The notes: a model not told the origin generated them from the sequence alone. A stretch of DNA of 64,000 nt from Undaria pinnatifida (GCA_012845835.1 JABAKD010000012.1:14269695-14333694), one strand, 5' to 3'. Shown: positions 11,101 through 21,386, numbered from the stretch's first letter. Program-made: numbers and translations.

Positions 11101-14100
11101 TATTGTTCATTATGCTGTTAGTAATGCCTGGTTAATCGCACATTATGAAACGATACTGGATAGCGACAGCGGCCGACGTCAAGTCAAATAGAAACTAAGG
11201 TTTTGTGTGTTTTCGCGCTGTGTTTGTGTTTGTGTGCCACCTTGTGTGTGCCGCCCTCGGCTTGGAAGTTCCACAGCAGTTCCACCCCAGGTAGTGTGTG
11301 ATTCGAGGGTGCCCGTCTACATACATGCCCGTATGGTATACCAGGTACAAGGTAAATTACAATTCAATACGCGAGACGCCGCAAAGAAAATACCAAGAAA
11401 TCATATGATACGGCAACAAAACCGGAAACCAAGGTCGACAGACGGGCTATGAAATCGATTTTTAATGAAAACTGCAAAAAAAATGCCCAAAAATTTCCAC
11501 CGCAGCGGGTACACGAGGAGTATCGACAGAGTATCGACAGCGCTCTGCCGCGTAACACGTCTGCCGCGCCCATACAAGTCCTGCATCCTGCAACTGATGA
11601 TGTGCTACTCGTGTACTCCTGTACTTGTATGACACCTTACACTCCTCACTGTGTAAAGTAGTCTAATATCATGCGCATACCCCACACCCAAAATTGTTTT
11701 TGAGAAAATTAAAAAAAAGTGCAGTCCGATGAACAATTCCACCCTGACCTAGCTTGCCTTGTCATTCCCTTGTCATTTCGAGACGGGCTATGGTAGAGGC
11801 CCGCTTTCGGTCACTTTCATGGCCGCTTTCTTCCAGTGACGCAGAGCCACTTGCTAGAAGGGCTACTCTATTTTGTTTGGGCTTGTCGTTTTCGCGATAT
11901 GTGCCGCCACCGAATCATGTTCTTAAACGAGGGTGACATTCCGAGAAAATGTTTTTAGCCGAAAAGTGCTGCCCTCGTCGTAGCCCGCGCCACAGCAGGC
12001 GTTATTAATAATGATGTATCATTATTGTTGTGTGAATAGTTCATGTAGCCTTATGCGTGCATGTGATGGACCAATCACAGCCGAACCAAAAAGGAAAAAA
12101 TGCACCCCTAACCCTCTAGCCCTAGGGGTGCTTAGAAGCCTCAGCTCCAGGGCGACTGGAGCCTGTCCTGTGACCACGAACTTGACTATGCGAGTTGATA
12201 TGAGAACAACAGAAACGTGCACCCCACACGCGTCAAAGATGCACCCATTACATCCAAACCGTCAAGAAGATGAACCAGCACCAATCACAACCAAACCGTC
12301 AAGAAGATGAACCAATCACAAGATGAACCAACCACACCCAACCGAACCGGTAAGAAGATGAATCAATCACAACCGAATCGTCAAGAAGATGAACCAATCA
12401 CAACCCACCGGTGGAGGGTTGCAACCAATCACGACCTAACGGCGAATTAGTGCAACTTGTCCAGAAGATGAACCACTCACAACTGCACTCATCTGCACCG
12501 TTCCGTTCTGAGCCGTGCCATACCACACCATGTCATGCCTTACCATACAGCCGGTCGCCCCGGTGCCGGTGGCATATCAGGTTGTCCTCGAGCCTGGTAT
12601 AGGCCAGTTTCGTGAGTTCGATTCCCCCCGGGTGCATACTCGTATGAATTCGTGGGGACTTTTCTTGTGCACAAATTGACTTGCGGAAAACGCGAGAGCG
12701 TGAGTTAGCAGCATTCGATGAAACATCGACGAGCAGTGGGATTGCTGAACCCTATGCGCGATAAAATTGAAGGCAAGAATCGGGGGGTAGAAGGCACGAC
12801 ACCTGTGACCACGGCTTGTCCAGAAGCTGGAAAGTAGAAGTGTGAAAAAAAACTCTACCGTGCGGTACGATGCCACCCTTCTATTGACCATGCTGTACCG
12901 TGCCATATCATGCCGTTCCGGCAATTAAAGCGCTCCCACCGTCTGCGGTTACAGCAGTTGTGGCCTACCTATTGTGGCGTGTACAAGCGTGGCAACCATC
13001 AATTCCGGCTGTATACCGGACACGGGCACTAGTGGGTTTTGTACCGATATTGGTCCCAGTATGAGCGGGTTCCAGCAAGTCGATACGGGCCGACGAGGGA
13101 AAAAGGCTGGACTCTTCTTACGGTACAAACAAAGGCAATATACCGTAGTGGGGAGGGGGGGCAAGAGCCTGCTTATTACAAGTAGTGGTCTCGGATAAAT
13201 ATAATTTCAACTAGGGAGGGCCAAGGAGGAAGAAGAAAACGTTCCAAGACAATATATGCAAGCGGGCAGCAAACAAACAACAACAATAGCCTTGCCAATC
13301 GATTTCACCGGCACTATACCGGCAATAGGCACTATTCAACCGGCACTATGGGGAGACCCCCACTGCTGTACATGCTATTAATAGTGTACATGGCAGTGTA
13401 CATGTTGGAAGACGGCGGTGTATTTGTCGACAGTTCTTCCGTCGCGTGAGATGTGTGATGTGTTGGTGTGTGGTTGCGGTTGTGTGGTGTGTGGCTGTGT
13501 GGTATAGCGTGACGTTGGTGTCGGAAATAAAGCAAACCTGCGTTCCCCATCTCGTTTAGAGGAGTACGTAGGCTCTATCAGTGATCCGTGTTATTGTAGT
13601 GTCAACTCTTCTCATTCGAAGCAGTCCGTCACTTGCAAGATAAACTGGCTCCTCGACCGCCGTCTGAATTATTAATAGGTATCGGTGATGCCTGGTATGT
13701 GGACGAGACGACATTCCGCGTAATAGTGTATGCAATACTTATAGTGTGATTGTTGTGTTTCCCACCCGACGATGTGCGGCGTGTGTGGCAATCGCAACAC
13801 CCCCCCCCCCTCGTGTAATTGTATTTGTGACATGGTCACTAATATGATTGATACCTTAAGTAAATATCGAAACATCAACATCAACAATTGAACAACTTAA
13901 ACTTTGACCAAGTTCGGTTCATTTTGTTGTAGCCCGTGAGCCCAACGCTTTTTCTTGGCGTCATAGCCCATAAGTCGACCATAGCCTCTGTCATTGCATG
14001 GATACAAGATTGAAAATGCAAAATATCGAGTGACGCCCGTATCGATCACTATTAGATATTAATATAATTGAAAATGCATGTTACGTGTCTGTCTCTCCAA

Positions 14101-17100
14101 CGTCTGTCGTTAACCTGGGCTAGTGTCGAGGCTTTGTCATTACGTTATTTCGAGGTTGGTTGAAAATAAAGTACCAAATACGAAATGTCACCTGTATCGT
14201 ACACTAGGATCGAAATTTAACTTTTTTTTTTGTCTCTCCCCCGCCTCTTAACCTGTGATGAAACGTGACGAACCTTATGATCCAAACAGCGATGCCGAAG
14301 CCGAACTCGCGCAACGGAAAGCTCTGGCATTGAGATGCCAGGCATGGGAAGGCGTTTCGGTCGAGGGGTCGAGCGATTCTGCGATGGGTTCTGCGAGGGC
14401 GCTTGCCGCGAAGAAGGCCGCGGTGCCGTGCCTGCGTAACCTGGCGAGCTTTGTCTCGAACCAGGGCCGTCACGTCGACGCCGAGGTTGTGCTGGTGAGC
14501 TTTTTTTGTTTTTTTTGTCATATTACGGAGGACGATAGTAACTAGGACCAAATACTGTTAGTAAAAATAGATGAATACATAGGTTTTTGTGTCCACCGTA
14601 GGTCCTATTTACTAGGGTCCCCCGTCATAGTGTCACGGTGCTGGTGATAAGGGTTCTCTCGTTTGTTTTCATGTAAGCTATGATGCCATGAATGTCGCGC
14701 CTTTGTTTTTGTTTTTGCTTGCTGGATCATTGATTTTCTGGGGTATTTGGAAGCGTAAGGGGGGGGGGGATGCCGAGGTTTTGTTGGTGAGTTGTTTTTC
14801 GCTCGTTGTCGTGTAGTTTATGCCGAAGTCGTCAGTTGACGGTTGACGACACTCTGGCCCCGTGACGGACAGCCGTTAAGGACAGACGTAAAGAAAATCC
14901 CTACACTAAAACTGACATATCAAGTCTGAAGAAGCCTTGACGGGTCACAACTAGACCGTCCACTGATGTCTCTGGTCCATGACATCAGTGTAGCGTGTGC
15001 GTTGTGATTCGTTTTTTCTTGGGATTTGTTAATAGGTTGCGCTATGAATACAGTACGTGTATATACGTTGATGATCGTATATGACCCCACTTTTTTTGTC
15101 TTTTTCTGTCGTCGTGCAGTCTTATGCCATTAGTGTGCCCCTCCTTCCCTTCGGAGCTTCATCTCGTCCTCCCCTCCATCTTTCCGCCTTCCCATGCTTG
15201 TAGTGCTCTTTGGCGTGCCGAAGCATGCCCCCCCCCCCCCGCCCCTCATTTTGATGCAACAAATCAATTCATGTTTTCTTTTTGGCAGTCACCATGATGG
15301 TTATTGAGTTCGATCGTATTGTGCGGCGTGGAGAACCCTTACTCCACACAAGGGAATGATCACATCACGTATCATAGTGTGAACATGGTAAGGCACCCAC
15401 CAGGCAGTTACATAGTAGTACCCAATCATTGCTGTCTCTGGAGTGGTTACACCAGAAAACAAAGTATAACTTATTGGCGCTGTCATCTAAAAGCAAGAAG
15501 GCCGAAGTCCGTCTTACGAGCGGTTCTTGGAAGGATGCAGTTCACCCTTCATGCGACTCGCCGAACACCTCACCGCGCTTCGCGCTTGGTGCAAGCAATG
15601 TCTGCCTGACTGGTGAAAACCCGACGTGCTCCGTCCCGGCATAGTAGGGATGCGAGGGTCTATGGTCACACGACTACGGCCATGCACAAACTGACTACAC
15701 CCCCCCCTTAACATGCCCCGTAATGCTCGTTCAAAGGGTGGGAGATGTCTCTATGAGGAGTTCGAACGGTGCTCCGTTTCGAAAGGATGAGTGGTCTATG
15801 GTCAAATCGCGAAGGCAAGAAATAAATAAGTACTCCCCCCTCCGCCACCCACCCCTCGCCGCTGCCCTCTCTTCCCTCAACCAGCGCACGGTACTCGAAA
15901 TCCTGGAACTACGCCAACCCCAGCCTCGCAGGAGCGGCTCTAGCAGCAGCGGCGGGACGCCCGACAGAACCTCAGGTCGGAGCTCACCCCCGCTGTCAAC
16001 AACGGACACCGTACCAGATAACACCGTGCCAGGTGATCCAGGATCGGCGTCCTCAGAAAGGCAAAGCCGTAATAGTGCAGGTGAAAACGTGGGAGTAGCG
16101 TCACCAACGGCCGCGTCAACCATGGTAGACGCGGCGGAACTTTCGGAGGAGGAAGAAGAGGAGGAGTCTTCGCCGCTAGCGTCGCGTCCCCCCCGGCTAC
16201 AGCTCCCCACCACCCCCAAGAAGCGACCGGGCGCGTTGATTGGGGGAGGTGGCAGTTACATCGGACGCCAGGAAGAGAACGGCGTCGCTGCTGTGGGCAG
16301 CGGCGGCGAGGGTGGGGATGGTGGGGGTGGAGGTGGGAGTGGGAGCGGGAGCAAGAAGGAACGGGATTTGGAAGACTTGGAGCTGGACGAGGCGGCTGGG
16401 GAGGGGGAGCAGAACGTCGAGCAAGTGTCGGCGGTGACGAGGCACCACCTGGCTGTTGTCATTCACGCTCAGGTATGTTTCGTATAAACAGTAGTGATCC
16501 CTGGTGGTTTCTCTACATCGCTGGTATGTGCCAGCCGGAAGTACTGGCACTATAGCGACAACCGGCACTACTCCGCGTGCTGCTACTACTGGTTGTTCTC
16601 GTATGTATGTGCCAAACGGTAACACAGGCACTACAACGGACCACCGGCTCTACTCAAGCGGCACTATAGAGGGATGACTTTTGTGTGTTGTGGACTGTTT
16701 GTGTCGCCATGCGCAGGCGTTTTTTGCGTAATACGCATGCCACTGTCGGGGTAGCACCTGTTTTTTGGTCAGGCTCTTTAGTGTGGGTGTTCCGTGTGCG
16801 CTACCCAGCAAGCACTTGATGTTGATACATACAAATCGTAAGCTAAGCCCGACACACAACGCTACAAAATGGGCTACAGCAGTAGGTATCTATTGTAGCG
16901 ATTAGTGTTATCAAGTACACGGTATCCAAATACGCCGGCTGGCTCCTGAGTTGATCAATTGCGGAGCCCCGTCAGGGAAAAATGTTTCGCACCTCGGATA
17001 GATAGCGATCTAGATGGTCTAGATGATCTAGACCATGTATCTGTCGTGATGACATGCTGAGAAGGGTCTGTGCAGTACAGATTCAACTCAGGAAACAAAT

Positions 17101-20100
17101 GCTAGATCATGCATATGATATGGCTATCACCTGGCATCATGATCTGTTGGCCATGCAGATCATATAAACCAGGGATGTGTCTTCGCTGAAAGGCTTATAT
17201 CATCAACAGACCATTAGTATGTATTGATCTCATCTGTCCGAGACGTGCAATGTTTCTGCTCAAAAGCGAAAGTCATGTAACGCTTGTACTACCGCAGCGC
17301 GGCTCGTTAGTCGGAAGGCGATCAGATGGAGTAGCGAGCTCCGGCCTTTCTCTCCCGTCCGCGCCGCGTTAGGTGACCCTTCAAGCCGCCTCTAAACCAT
17401 GTTCGCGTGTCTGCGCACATCCCTCTATGCCTTGTAGTCGCGTCTCGTACCACGCGACAAGGCTTAACTTTAGTCGCTGCTGCTCTGAAGACATCTGAAT
17501 TGTTCGCCAGCCGTTCAAGCTGTAGCCGCGCTGACTTTGTGACGTTTTCCGGTGATAATTGCGTGACCCGCGACGTTTTCCGGCGATAACCGCGCTGACC
17601 CGTGACATTTTCTGGTGATAACCGTGCATACCTGTGACGCTTCCCTGTAACAACCGCGCTGACCCGTGACGTTTCCCGGTGGCTTGTGGTTTGTCTTGCT
17701 TGGCTTTTCTTGGCAGGGTCGGGTCGAAGAGGCCAGGCAGCTTTTGGAAGGCAGCGTCGCGACCCTTCGACGGACCTTCCCGTCACAGGTACGATTGTAC
17801 CCCTTGGCTTTTGGACTGTACCCACGTTTATGGGGACAAAATACTTGAGAGGGACTGTGGCATACCTTTTGCAGTTGTAAAAAGGTCCATTGAAATGCGT
17901 TGCCACAGCGCGCGCTCCGCGAAAAATCGGCAGGTTCGGACTTGATTTTTCTTGGTCACGCGGGAAGCTATAGCACGATGAGATCTCGCTGTAGAATTAT
18001 TGGCGGAGAACAGCGGTAGCTGCTGGCCATAACTTGTCTGTGGCAGTCTTTGGATTGTAAGCTACATGTTGCCCCTGCGTTCGCTCCGCACCTCCGAGTG
18101 TTCCCCCAACGCGAAACCGTCGTCGCCCTGATTCACGTTTTCTGCCCGTCCTCGGCTGTTCTTTCCTCTCTTCGCACTCGCGCAACAATCATCATCGGCG
18201 TACGGCCTCCACCAACACAACATCACCAATACCACCACCAATACCAACACCACCACCAACAACACCAACACCACCGCTAACACCACCGCCACCAACACAA
18301 CACCACCAATTTTCACGTCACCACCACCAACACCCCGCTCCCACGACCACCAACACTCCCCCGTACCCTCCCCACCACCACCACTACCACCAACCCCCCC
18401 CAACCCTCCAACCCCACTCCCGCCCCACCCCCCACAAGCAGCCGATCTGGCTAGCGCAAGCTCTCCACGACCTCGCAGGGGTCGTCTGCCCCTCCTCCCC
18501 AGCCCGAGCATGCACCCTCTACCGCGAAGCTCTCAAGATCTTCGAGACCACGCGGGGGGTCAACCATTTTGTCACCGCGCCTACCCTCGCCAAGCTAGGC
18601 TCTCTGCTGGGCGACAGCTTTGTGGCCGCCGCGGCTATCCCTCCGGCGCCTGCGGCGCCCGCGGGGCCCGGCGCAGCCGGCGTTGCCCGCGCGGCAGGGC
18701 TAGCGGAGGCTGTCTGCGCGCCGGGGGAGAGGCGCGGGTCGACCCCGTCTGCGGCTGCTTCGGCAGCGGAGGCGGTGGCCGCTGTTGCCGGGAAGGATTG
18801 GGATGCGAAGGAGGCGGAGGCTATGATTAAGCGTGCGGTGCTTATTCAGGGGAGGCACTTGGGCTTGAGGCATCCCGCGGTAGCGTCTAGTATGCGTGCG
18901 ATGGCTGAGTTGTATCGGAGGCAGGGGAGGTTGTCGGAGGCGGAGCCGTTACTGAGGAGAGCGATTGGGATATGGGAGGCGTCGCCCGGGCCGATGGATG
19001 CGGATGCTGTGGCGGCGTTGCACGGGCTGGCGCACTGTGTGTTGGCCGGGCCGGGCGCTGATTGGCTGGGGAGGTTCGAGGAGGCGTTTGACCTGATGGA
19101 TCAGGCTTACAGGATTTCTTCTTCGCAGCCCGGGAAGTGAGATGTCTATGTACCACTTTTACACGTGTGCTTGAAACAAAATTCCACTTATTGTGCTGCA
19201 GTTGGTATCCCGCATTAGCCTTATACGTGTGCAGCAAAAATGGTTCCACAATGTGCGTGCGGTTGTGAAGGAGCAAGAGGGGAGACCTGTAAGGATTAAA
19301 TCTTGTAAGATTGCTGATACTAGATACGCCGAAAAAATGATCCCACGACGCTAATCGCACCCCCCCACCCCTGTCTCGTGCTCTTCTCTACGGCCAGTTT
19401 GGCTTCGTCTCGGCTTCTCCTCGAGGCCCTTCGCATGATACGTTCTCGCCAGCGGCAGGGACGGGGGGATCCGCAACCGGCTTCCGCAGCTATTATGGAT
19501 GGCGTCTGGAGCGGACGTTGGGACCCCGCCAATAGTAACGGTGACGACGACGGGAGTACCCTCACCGTGACCGCCGCTAGAGGGCACCGTAGGAACAGCA
19601 GTAGCAGCAGCAGCGGTAGGATTGACAGCCCGCGCTGCGCCGTATGCCTAGAGGAGATCGGTTGGGGGAGGACAGCAGCAGCAGCAGCAGCAACCCCCGC
19701 TTCTGAACCGCCTCGGGAAGAGATGGGAGGGACCGGGTCAGGGTTTGAAGGGGAGAGAAGCGGTGACAGCCGGGGAGAGGGGGTGATGCACCCCGTGGTG
19801 GCTAGGAGCAGCCCTATCGCGGCGAACATCGGCTCTGAGGAGGCGGTTCGCGCGGAGACGGAGGATGCCCACGCCAGGGGACGGTTCGCGTACCTCCCCT
19901 GTGGTCACCGCTTCCATACGCACTGGTGAGGGTTCGCTCAAGTTCTGAGTATTGACCACCTAGCTGGTCGAACTTACAGCGGTCGCACTTGGCATAATTT
20001 TATTTAATACGACTACAAAAGCTCCTCGGGGAGGGAGAAGAAGCGTACGCTCACTTGCGGGTGGTAAGGCCTCGCTCCAGAGTGACAACTGGTCGCAAAT

Positions 20101-20896
20101 CGCAAATCGCAAATCCCGCGTTTTGCAAGCGCGCGTCTCTTGCTTGCGCACCGCGCACGATCGCATCGCACAGTATCGCTAAATCACGAGCACAAAGGGA
20201 GCCCGTCGCTCCACGAACGACAGCAACACAATGCGAGCTGTAACAGTTTTGAACGGCCCTGTCTGTGGGCAAGACAGGTAGGCTGGTATGTAGATTCGTC
20301 ATACCGACAAACAGTACTGTAACCTGGTCTTGACAAGACACTGCGATAGCTTCTTTTTTCCGGGACACTGCTGTGGCCTCGTCTTATCGAGACAACAATA
20401 CCGCAGACGCTCACTACTATTCCCCCCCCTCCCTCTCTTCCCCCTTCCTTCCCTTCCTTCCTCCCTACCCCCTTCCTTTCCCTCCCTCGCTCCCCCCTTC
20501 CCTCGCTCCCCCCATCTCTCCTCCCCCCTCTTACTACGTTCTTCCCGATCATGTTTTCCCCCTTCCTGTAGCATTGGGCGTTGGCTAGCCCACAGCTCCA
20601 CTTGCCCTTCCTGCCGCAGACGCGTTGAGGACGACAGCACCACAGAAACAGAAACCACTACCGACGACACCACTCACAGATCATCCCCTAACCCCGCTCA
20701 AGAAAACGCCATCGAGGGGTCCCCAGGGGACGCTGGAACAAGGCGAGAGGTGGCGGTCTCCACGAGGAGCGTTGCGACTCAGGCTCGAGCTAACGACACG
20801 CCAGGACAGGACGAGGATGAGGGCATACCCTCAGGGGGAGGGGGCAGCAGTCCAGGAAGTCAAGGGGGTAGTGATGGCCGCGCGCCGTTTTGCTGA
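7864..20896 (+). CDS. TPR and RING-H2 domain protein (putative E3 ubiquitin ligase), seven exons
   Basis: Predicted exons are 7864-8168, 14290-14494, 15885-16472, 17717-17788, 18442-19136, 19398-19925 and 20572-20896. All introns are GT-AG, and every junction is phase-compatible (2,0,0,0,2,2), giving 2718 nt and 905 residues. Helical TPR-type segments lie at about 25-60, 102-183, 355-390, 391-450 and 500-615; the unit near 520-575 (RRQGRLSEAEPLLRRAIGIW) resembles kinesin light chain repeats. A Ser/Gly/Glu-rich linker occupies about 185-335. The RING-H2 ligands appear as C702, C705, C790, H792, H795, C798, C809 and C812; C798 is created only by the last splice. RING-H2 proteins normally recruit E2 enzymes and TPRs bind partners, so a ubiquitin-ligase scaffold is likely. 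The RING loop of 84 residues between ligands 2 and 3 is unusually long. The first ATG could be 7864 or 7867. No orthologue name is assigned. Confidence 0.75.
10088..10196 (+). repeat. tRNA-like segment, probably a SINE head
   Basis: GAGTTTGATTCCCCAGTCGC resembles a tRNA T-arm (B box), and an A-box-like GTGGTGTGCTACGA lies about 60 bp upstream. The acceptor stem does not pair, so it is not a functional tRNA gene. The 3' piece CCAGTCGCGCCAAGCGATTT recurs near 23742. Confidence 0.4.
10350..10560 (+). repeat. Tandem duplication with GAAACTAAAGCTGAGTAT core
   Basis: Two copies, near 10360-10430 and 10480-10555, share GAAACTAAAGCTGAGTAT followed by (A/C)GACC(A/G)CTCAACCGGTC. A weaker echo, TCTGAGTATTGACCACCT, occurs near 19945 just inside intron 6. 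Confidence 0.6.
10775..11050 (+). repeat. Fragment of C-rich composite repeat
   Basis: Blocks CCTCCCCTCACCGGTTGTAC, CTAATGCATTTCCTTCC, ACGGGTTTTGGAGTTTTCGC and GATCTCACAGCTGGAGT, in this order, match 25095-25395 and 55975-56280. The minus-strand frame across it is therefore a repeat shadow. Confidence 0.7.
12235..12485 (+). repeat. Minisatellite of (A)ACCAATCACAACC...GTCAAGAAGATG units
   Basis: About six imperfect units of 30-45 bp combine CCAATCACAACC and CCGTCAAGAAGATGAA. It lies in intron 1. Confidence 0.75.
12553..12851 (+). mobile_element. tRNA-derived SINE, family 1, copy A
   Basis: About 300 bp starting GGTCGCCCCGG, with a B-box-like GAGTTCGATTCCCC near 12613 and a body shared almost throughout with 52740-53047, including TTGACTTGCGGAAA, GAACCCTATGCGCGATAAAA and GACCACGGCTTGTCCAGAAG. 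It ends in an A-rich tail. Two copies 40 kb apart with the same ends and a tRNA-like head fit a SINE. Confidence 0.75.
13295..13350 (+). repeat. CCGGCACTAT short-unit repeat
   Basis: Three CCGGCACTAT or AGGCACTAT words occur within 50 bp. The same word clusters at 16520-16680, 23645-23720 and, diverged, 43935-44030. Confidence 0.6.
14290..14494 (+). CDS. TPR-RING gene exon 2
   Basis: The acceptor is CCAAACAG; it is the first AG after a T/C tract (14220-14250) and a TTAAC branch-point candidate. The joined codon AA+C gives Asn, so ICHSRML runs into NDAEAELAQRKALALRCQ, a continuous helix. The exon ends in LASFVSNQGRHVDAEVVL with donor GTGAGC, phase 0. Confidence 0.7.
14769..14792 (+). repeat. 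Duplicate of exon 2 3' end and splice donor
   Basis: GATGCCGAGGTTTTGTTGGT matches the end of exon 2 (14477-14500) at 20 of 24 positions, including the following GAGT donor bases. It lies 290 bp downstream inside intron 2, after a run of nine or more G. Confidence 0.6.
15318..15700 (+). repeat. 385-bp dispersed repeat, copy 1 (in intron 2 of TPR-RING gene)
   Basis: Matches 58921-59308 over its whole length with indels. Shared blocks include GGAATGATC(A/G)CATCACGTA, CTGTCTCTGGAGTGG, CTTCATGCGACTCGCCGAA and CGCTTGGTGCAAGCAATGTC. The end CCATGCACAAACTGA is followed by a C-rich run in both. The type of element is not recognised; no terminal inverted repeats or LTR ends were seen. Confidence 0.8.
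15885..16472 (+). CDS. TPR-RING gene exon 3 (TPR helix, low-complexity linker, TPR helix)
   Basis: The acceptor follows a strong pyrimidine tract ending CCTCAACCAG. The exon opens with RTVLEILELRQPQ, completing the helix begun in exon 2, then carries a Ser, Gly and Glu-rich linker with a run of seven acidic residues and a poly-Gly stretch. It closes with TRHHLAVVIHAQ and donor GTATGT (phase 0), which reads directly into GRVEEARQLL of exon 4 to form a canonical TPR. The 385-bp repeat ends 185 bp upstream of the exon. Confidence 0.7.
16500..16685 (+). repeat. CCGGCACTAC/GGCACTAT cluster
   Basis: At least six (A)CCGG(C)ACTA(T/C)-type words are interleaved with GGTATGTGCCA and GTATGTATGTGCCA words just after the exon 3 donor. 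A related block occurs at 23645-23720. Confidence 0.55.
16985..17170. repeat. GATCTAGA-rich segment with near-palindrome
   Basis: Contains ATGGTCTAGATGATCTAGAC with CAT following (17015-17037), palindromic except at its centre. Word use resembles the GATCTAGATC minisatellite at 62580-64000. Confidence 0.45.
17529..17690 (+). repeat. 32-bp minisatellite GACCCGTGACGTTTTCCGGT...
   Basis: About five units of roughly 32 bp built on TGACCCGTGACGTTTTCCGG followed by TGATAACCGCGC, directly upstream of exon 4. A 194-codon minus-strand frame across it is a consequence of the repeat. Confidence 0.8.
17717..17788 (+). CDS. TPR-RING gene exon 4 (72-nt microexon)
   Basis: The 24-codon exon GRVEEARQLLEGSVATLRRT... 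is flanked by TTCTTGGCAG and GTACGA, phase 0 at both ends. It supplies the second half of a TPR whose first helix is in exon 3. A 32-bp minisatellite (17529-17690) sits immediately upstream. Confidence 0.75.
18206..18440 (+). repeat. ACC/AAC trinucleotide-type microsatellite in intron 4
   Basis: A/C-rich runs of CACCAC, CAACACC and AATACC words up to the exon 5 acceptor. It probably serves as the pyrimidine-containing acceptor region. Confidence 0.8.
18442..19136 (+). CDS. TPR-RING gene exon 5 (main TPR block)
   Basis: The acceptor is CCACAAGCAG, after an A/C-rich microsatellite. The exon encodes several TPR helices (LYREALKIFETTRG; AMIKRAVLIQGRHLGLRH; RRQGRLSEAEPLLRRAIG; EEAFDLMDQAYRI) with an Ala/Pro/Gly-rich insertion at about residues 456-505. 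Reading straight through gives a TGA at 19138-19140, but the same site is a GTGAGA donor (phase 2) that joins exon 6 in frame, so continuation is preferred. Confidence 0.75.
19398..19925 (+). CDS. TPR-RING gene exon 6 (first half of RING)
   Basis: The acceptor is TCTACGGCCAG. The split codon AA+T gives Asn followed by LASSRLLLEALRMIRSRQ, continuing the TPR region. The exon then encodes the first RING pair (RCAVCLEEI), an 84-residue loop with poly-Ala and acidic stretches, and LPCGHRFHTH. The donor is CACTG followed by GTGAGG, phase 2. Retaining the intron would replace the sixth zinc ligand with Trp and stop at once. Confidence 0.8.
20400..20569 (+). repeat. Pyrimidine tract (CCCTTCC)n at intron 6 3' end
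   Basis: Nearly pure C/T over about 160 bp, ending at the exon 7 acceptor CTTCCTGTAG. Frames on both strands here are simple-sequence artefacts. Confidence 0.8.
20572..20896 (+). CDS. TPR-RING gene exon 7 (second half of RING, stop)
   Basis: The acceptor is CTTCCTGTAG after a 160-bp pyrimidine tract. The split codon TG+C gives the sixth RING Cys, followed by IGRWLAHSSTCPSCRRRV with the last Cys pair, then a Ser/Thr/Asp/Gly-rich tail ending at TGA 20894-20896. The segment around the stop (CGCCGTTTTGCTGAGC) recurs near 20934 and 21001, so the 3' end has been locally duplicated. Confidence 0.8.
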
Positions 20897-21386
20897 GCTA
20901 GTAACATGAGGGGTGGGTGAGGGTGTGGCAAGTCGCCGTTTTGCTGAGCCGAGAGATAATATTGTCTTGCTAGGGGATGAAGGATGGCTGGGCCGGGTGC
21001 TGTTTTTGCTGAGCTGAGAATATGATGGCGTGTTGTTATCTGCGGCTTGGCTTGGCTTGTAGCTCGCGGTGAGCCTCAGGGAGATGGGGGGGGGGAGAAG
21101 GGGAGGGGGAGGGGGGGGTGTTTGATCGGGTGTATTGTTTCGGTGAGCTGGAGTACTGGCATGTTTGAGATGGGCGACTTGACTGTGCAAGTAAGTCCCC
21201 CCGTTAAGTATAGTATATAGCGTGTGCGTGTTTTGGCGGGTTTCTATTATGATAGGCGTTTTTTCTACGGTAGGGGTGAATCGCCCCCTCTTCGCGGTTA
21301 TGCATATTTGCGTGTTTTGTCTTGTCCTGCCGAGGAAAATTTTGAATAGGGACGAGGGGAGGATACTGGGGTAGACATTTTACATT

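Larger units (their letters stand above)
8169..14289 (+). other. Intron 1 of the TPR-RING gene, repeat-filled
   Basis: A 6.1-kb GT-AG intron. It contains a tRNA-like segment (10088-10196), a duplicated ~100-bp unit (10350-10560), a C-rich composite fragment (10775-11050), a CAATCACAACC minisatellite (12235-12485) and a SINE (12553-12851). Open frames of 115-142 codons at 8373-8720, 8991-9413 and 9454-9882 show no domain and are not called. Confidence 0.6.

Noticed and set aside
15731-16219. 162-codon minus-strand frame
   Set aside because: Antisense to exon 3 of the TPR-RING gene, whose splice sites and TPR continuity are convincing.
17322-17906. 194-codon minus-strand frame
   Set aside because: It crosses a 32-bp minisatellite and is antisense to a well-supported microexon.
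19137-19140. TGA after PGK as the end of the TPR gene
   Set aside because: The same bases form a GTGAGA donor in the right phase, and the next exon continues the helical region and completes a RING domain.
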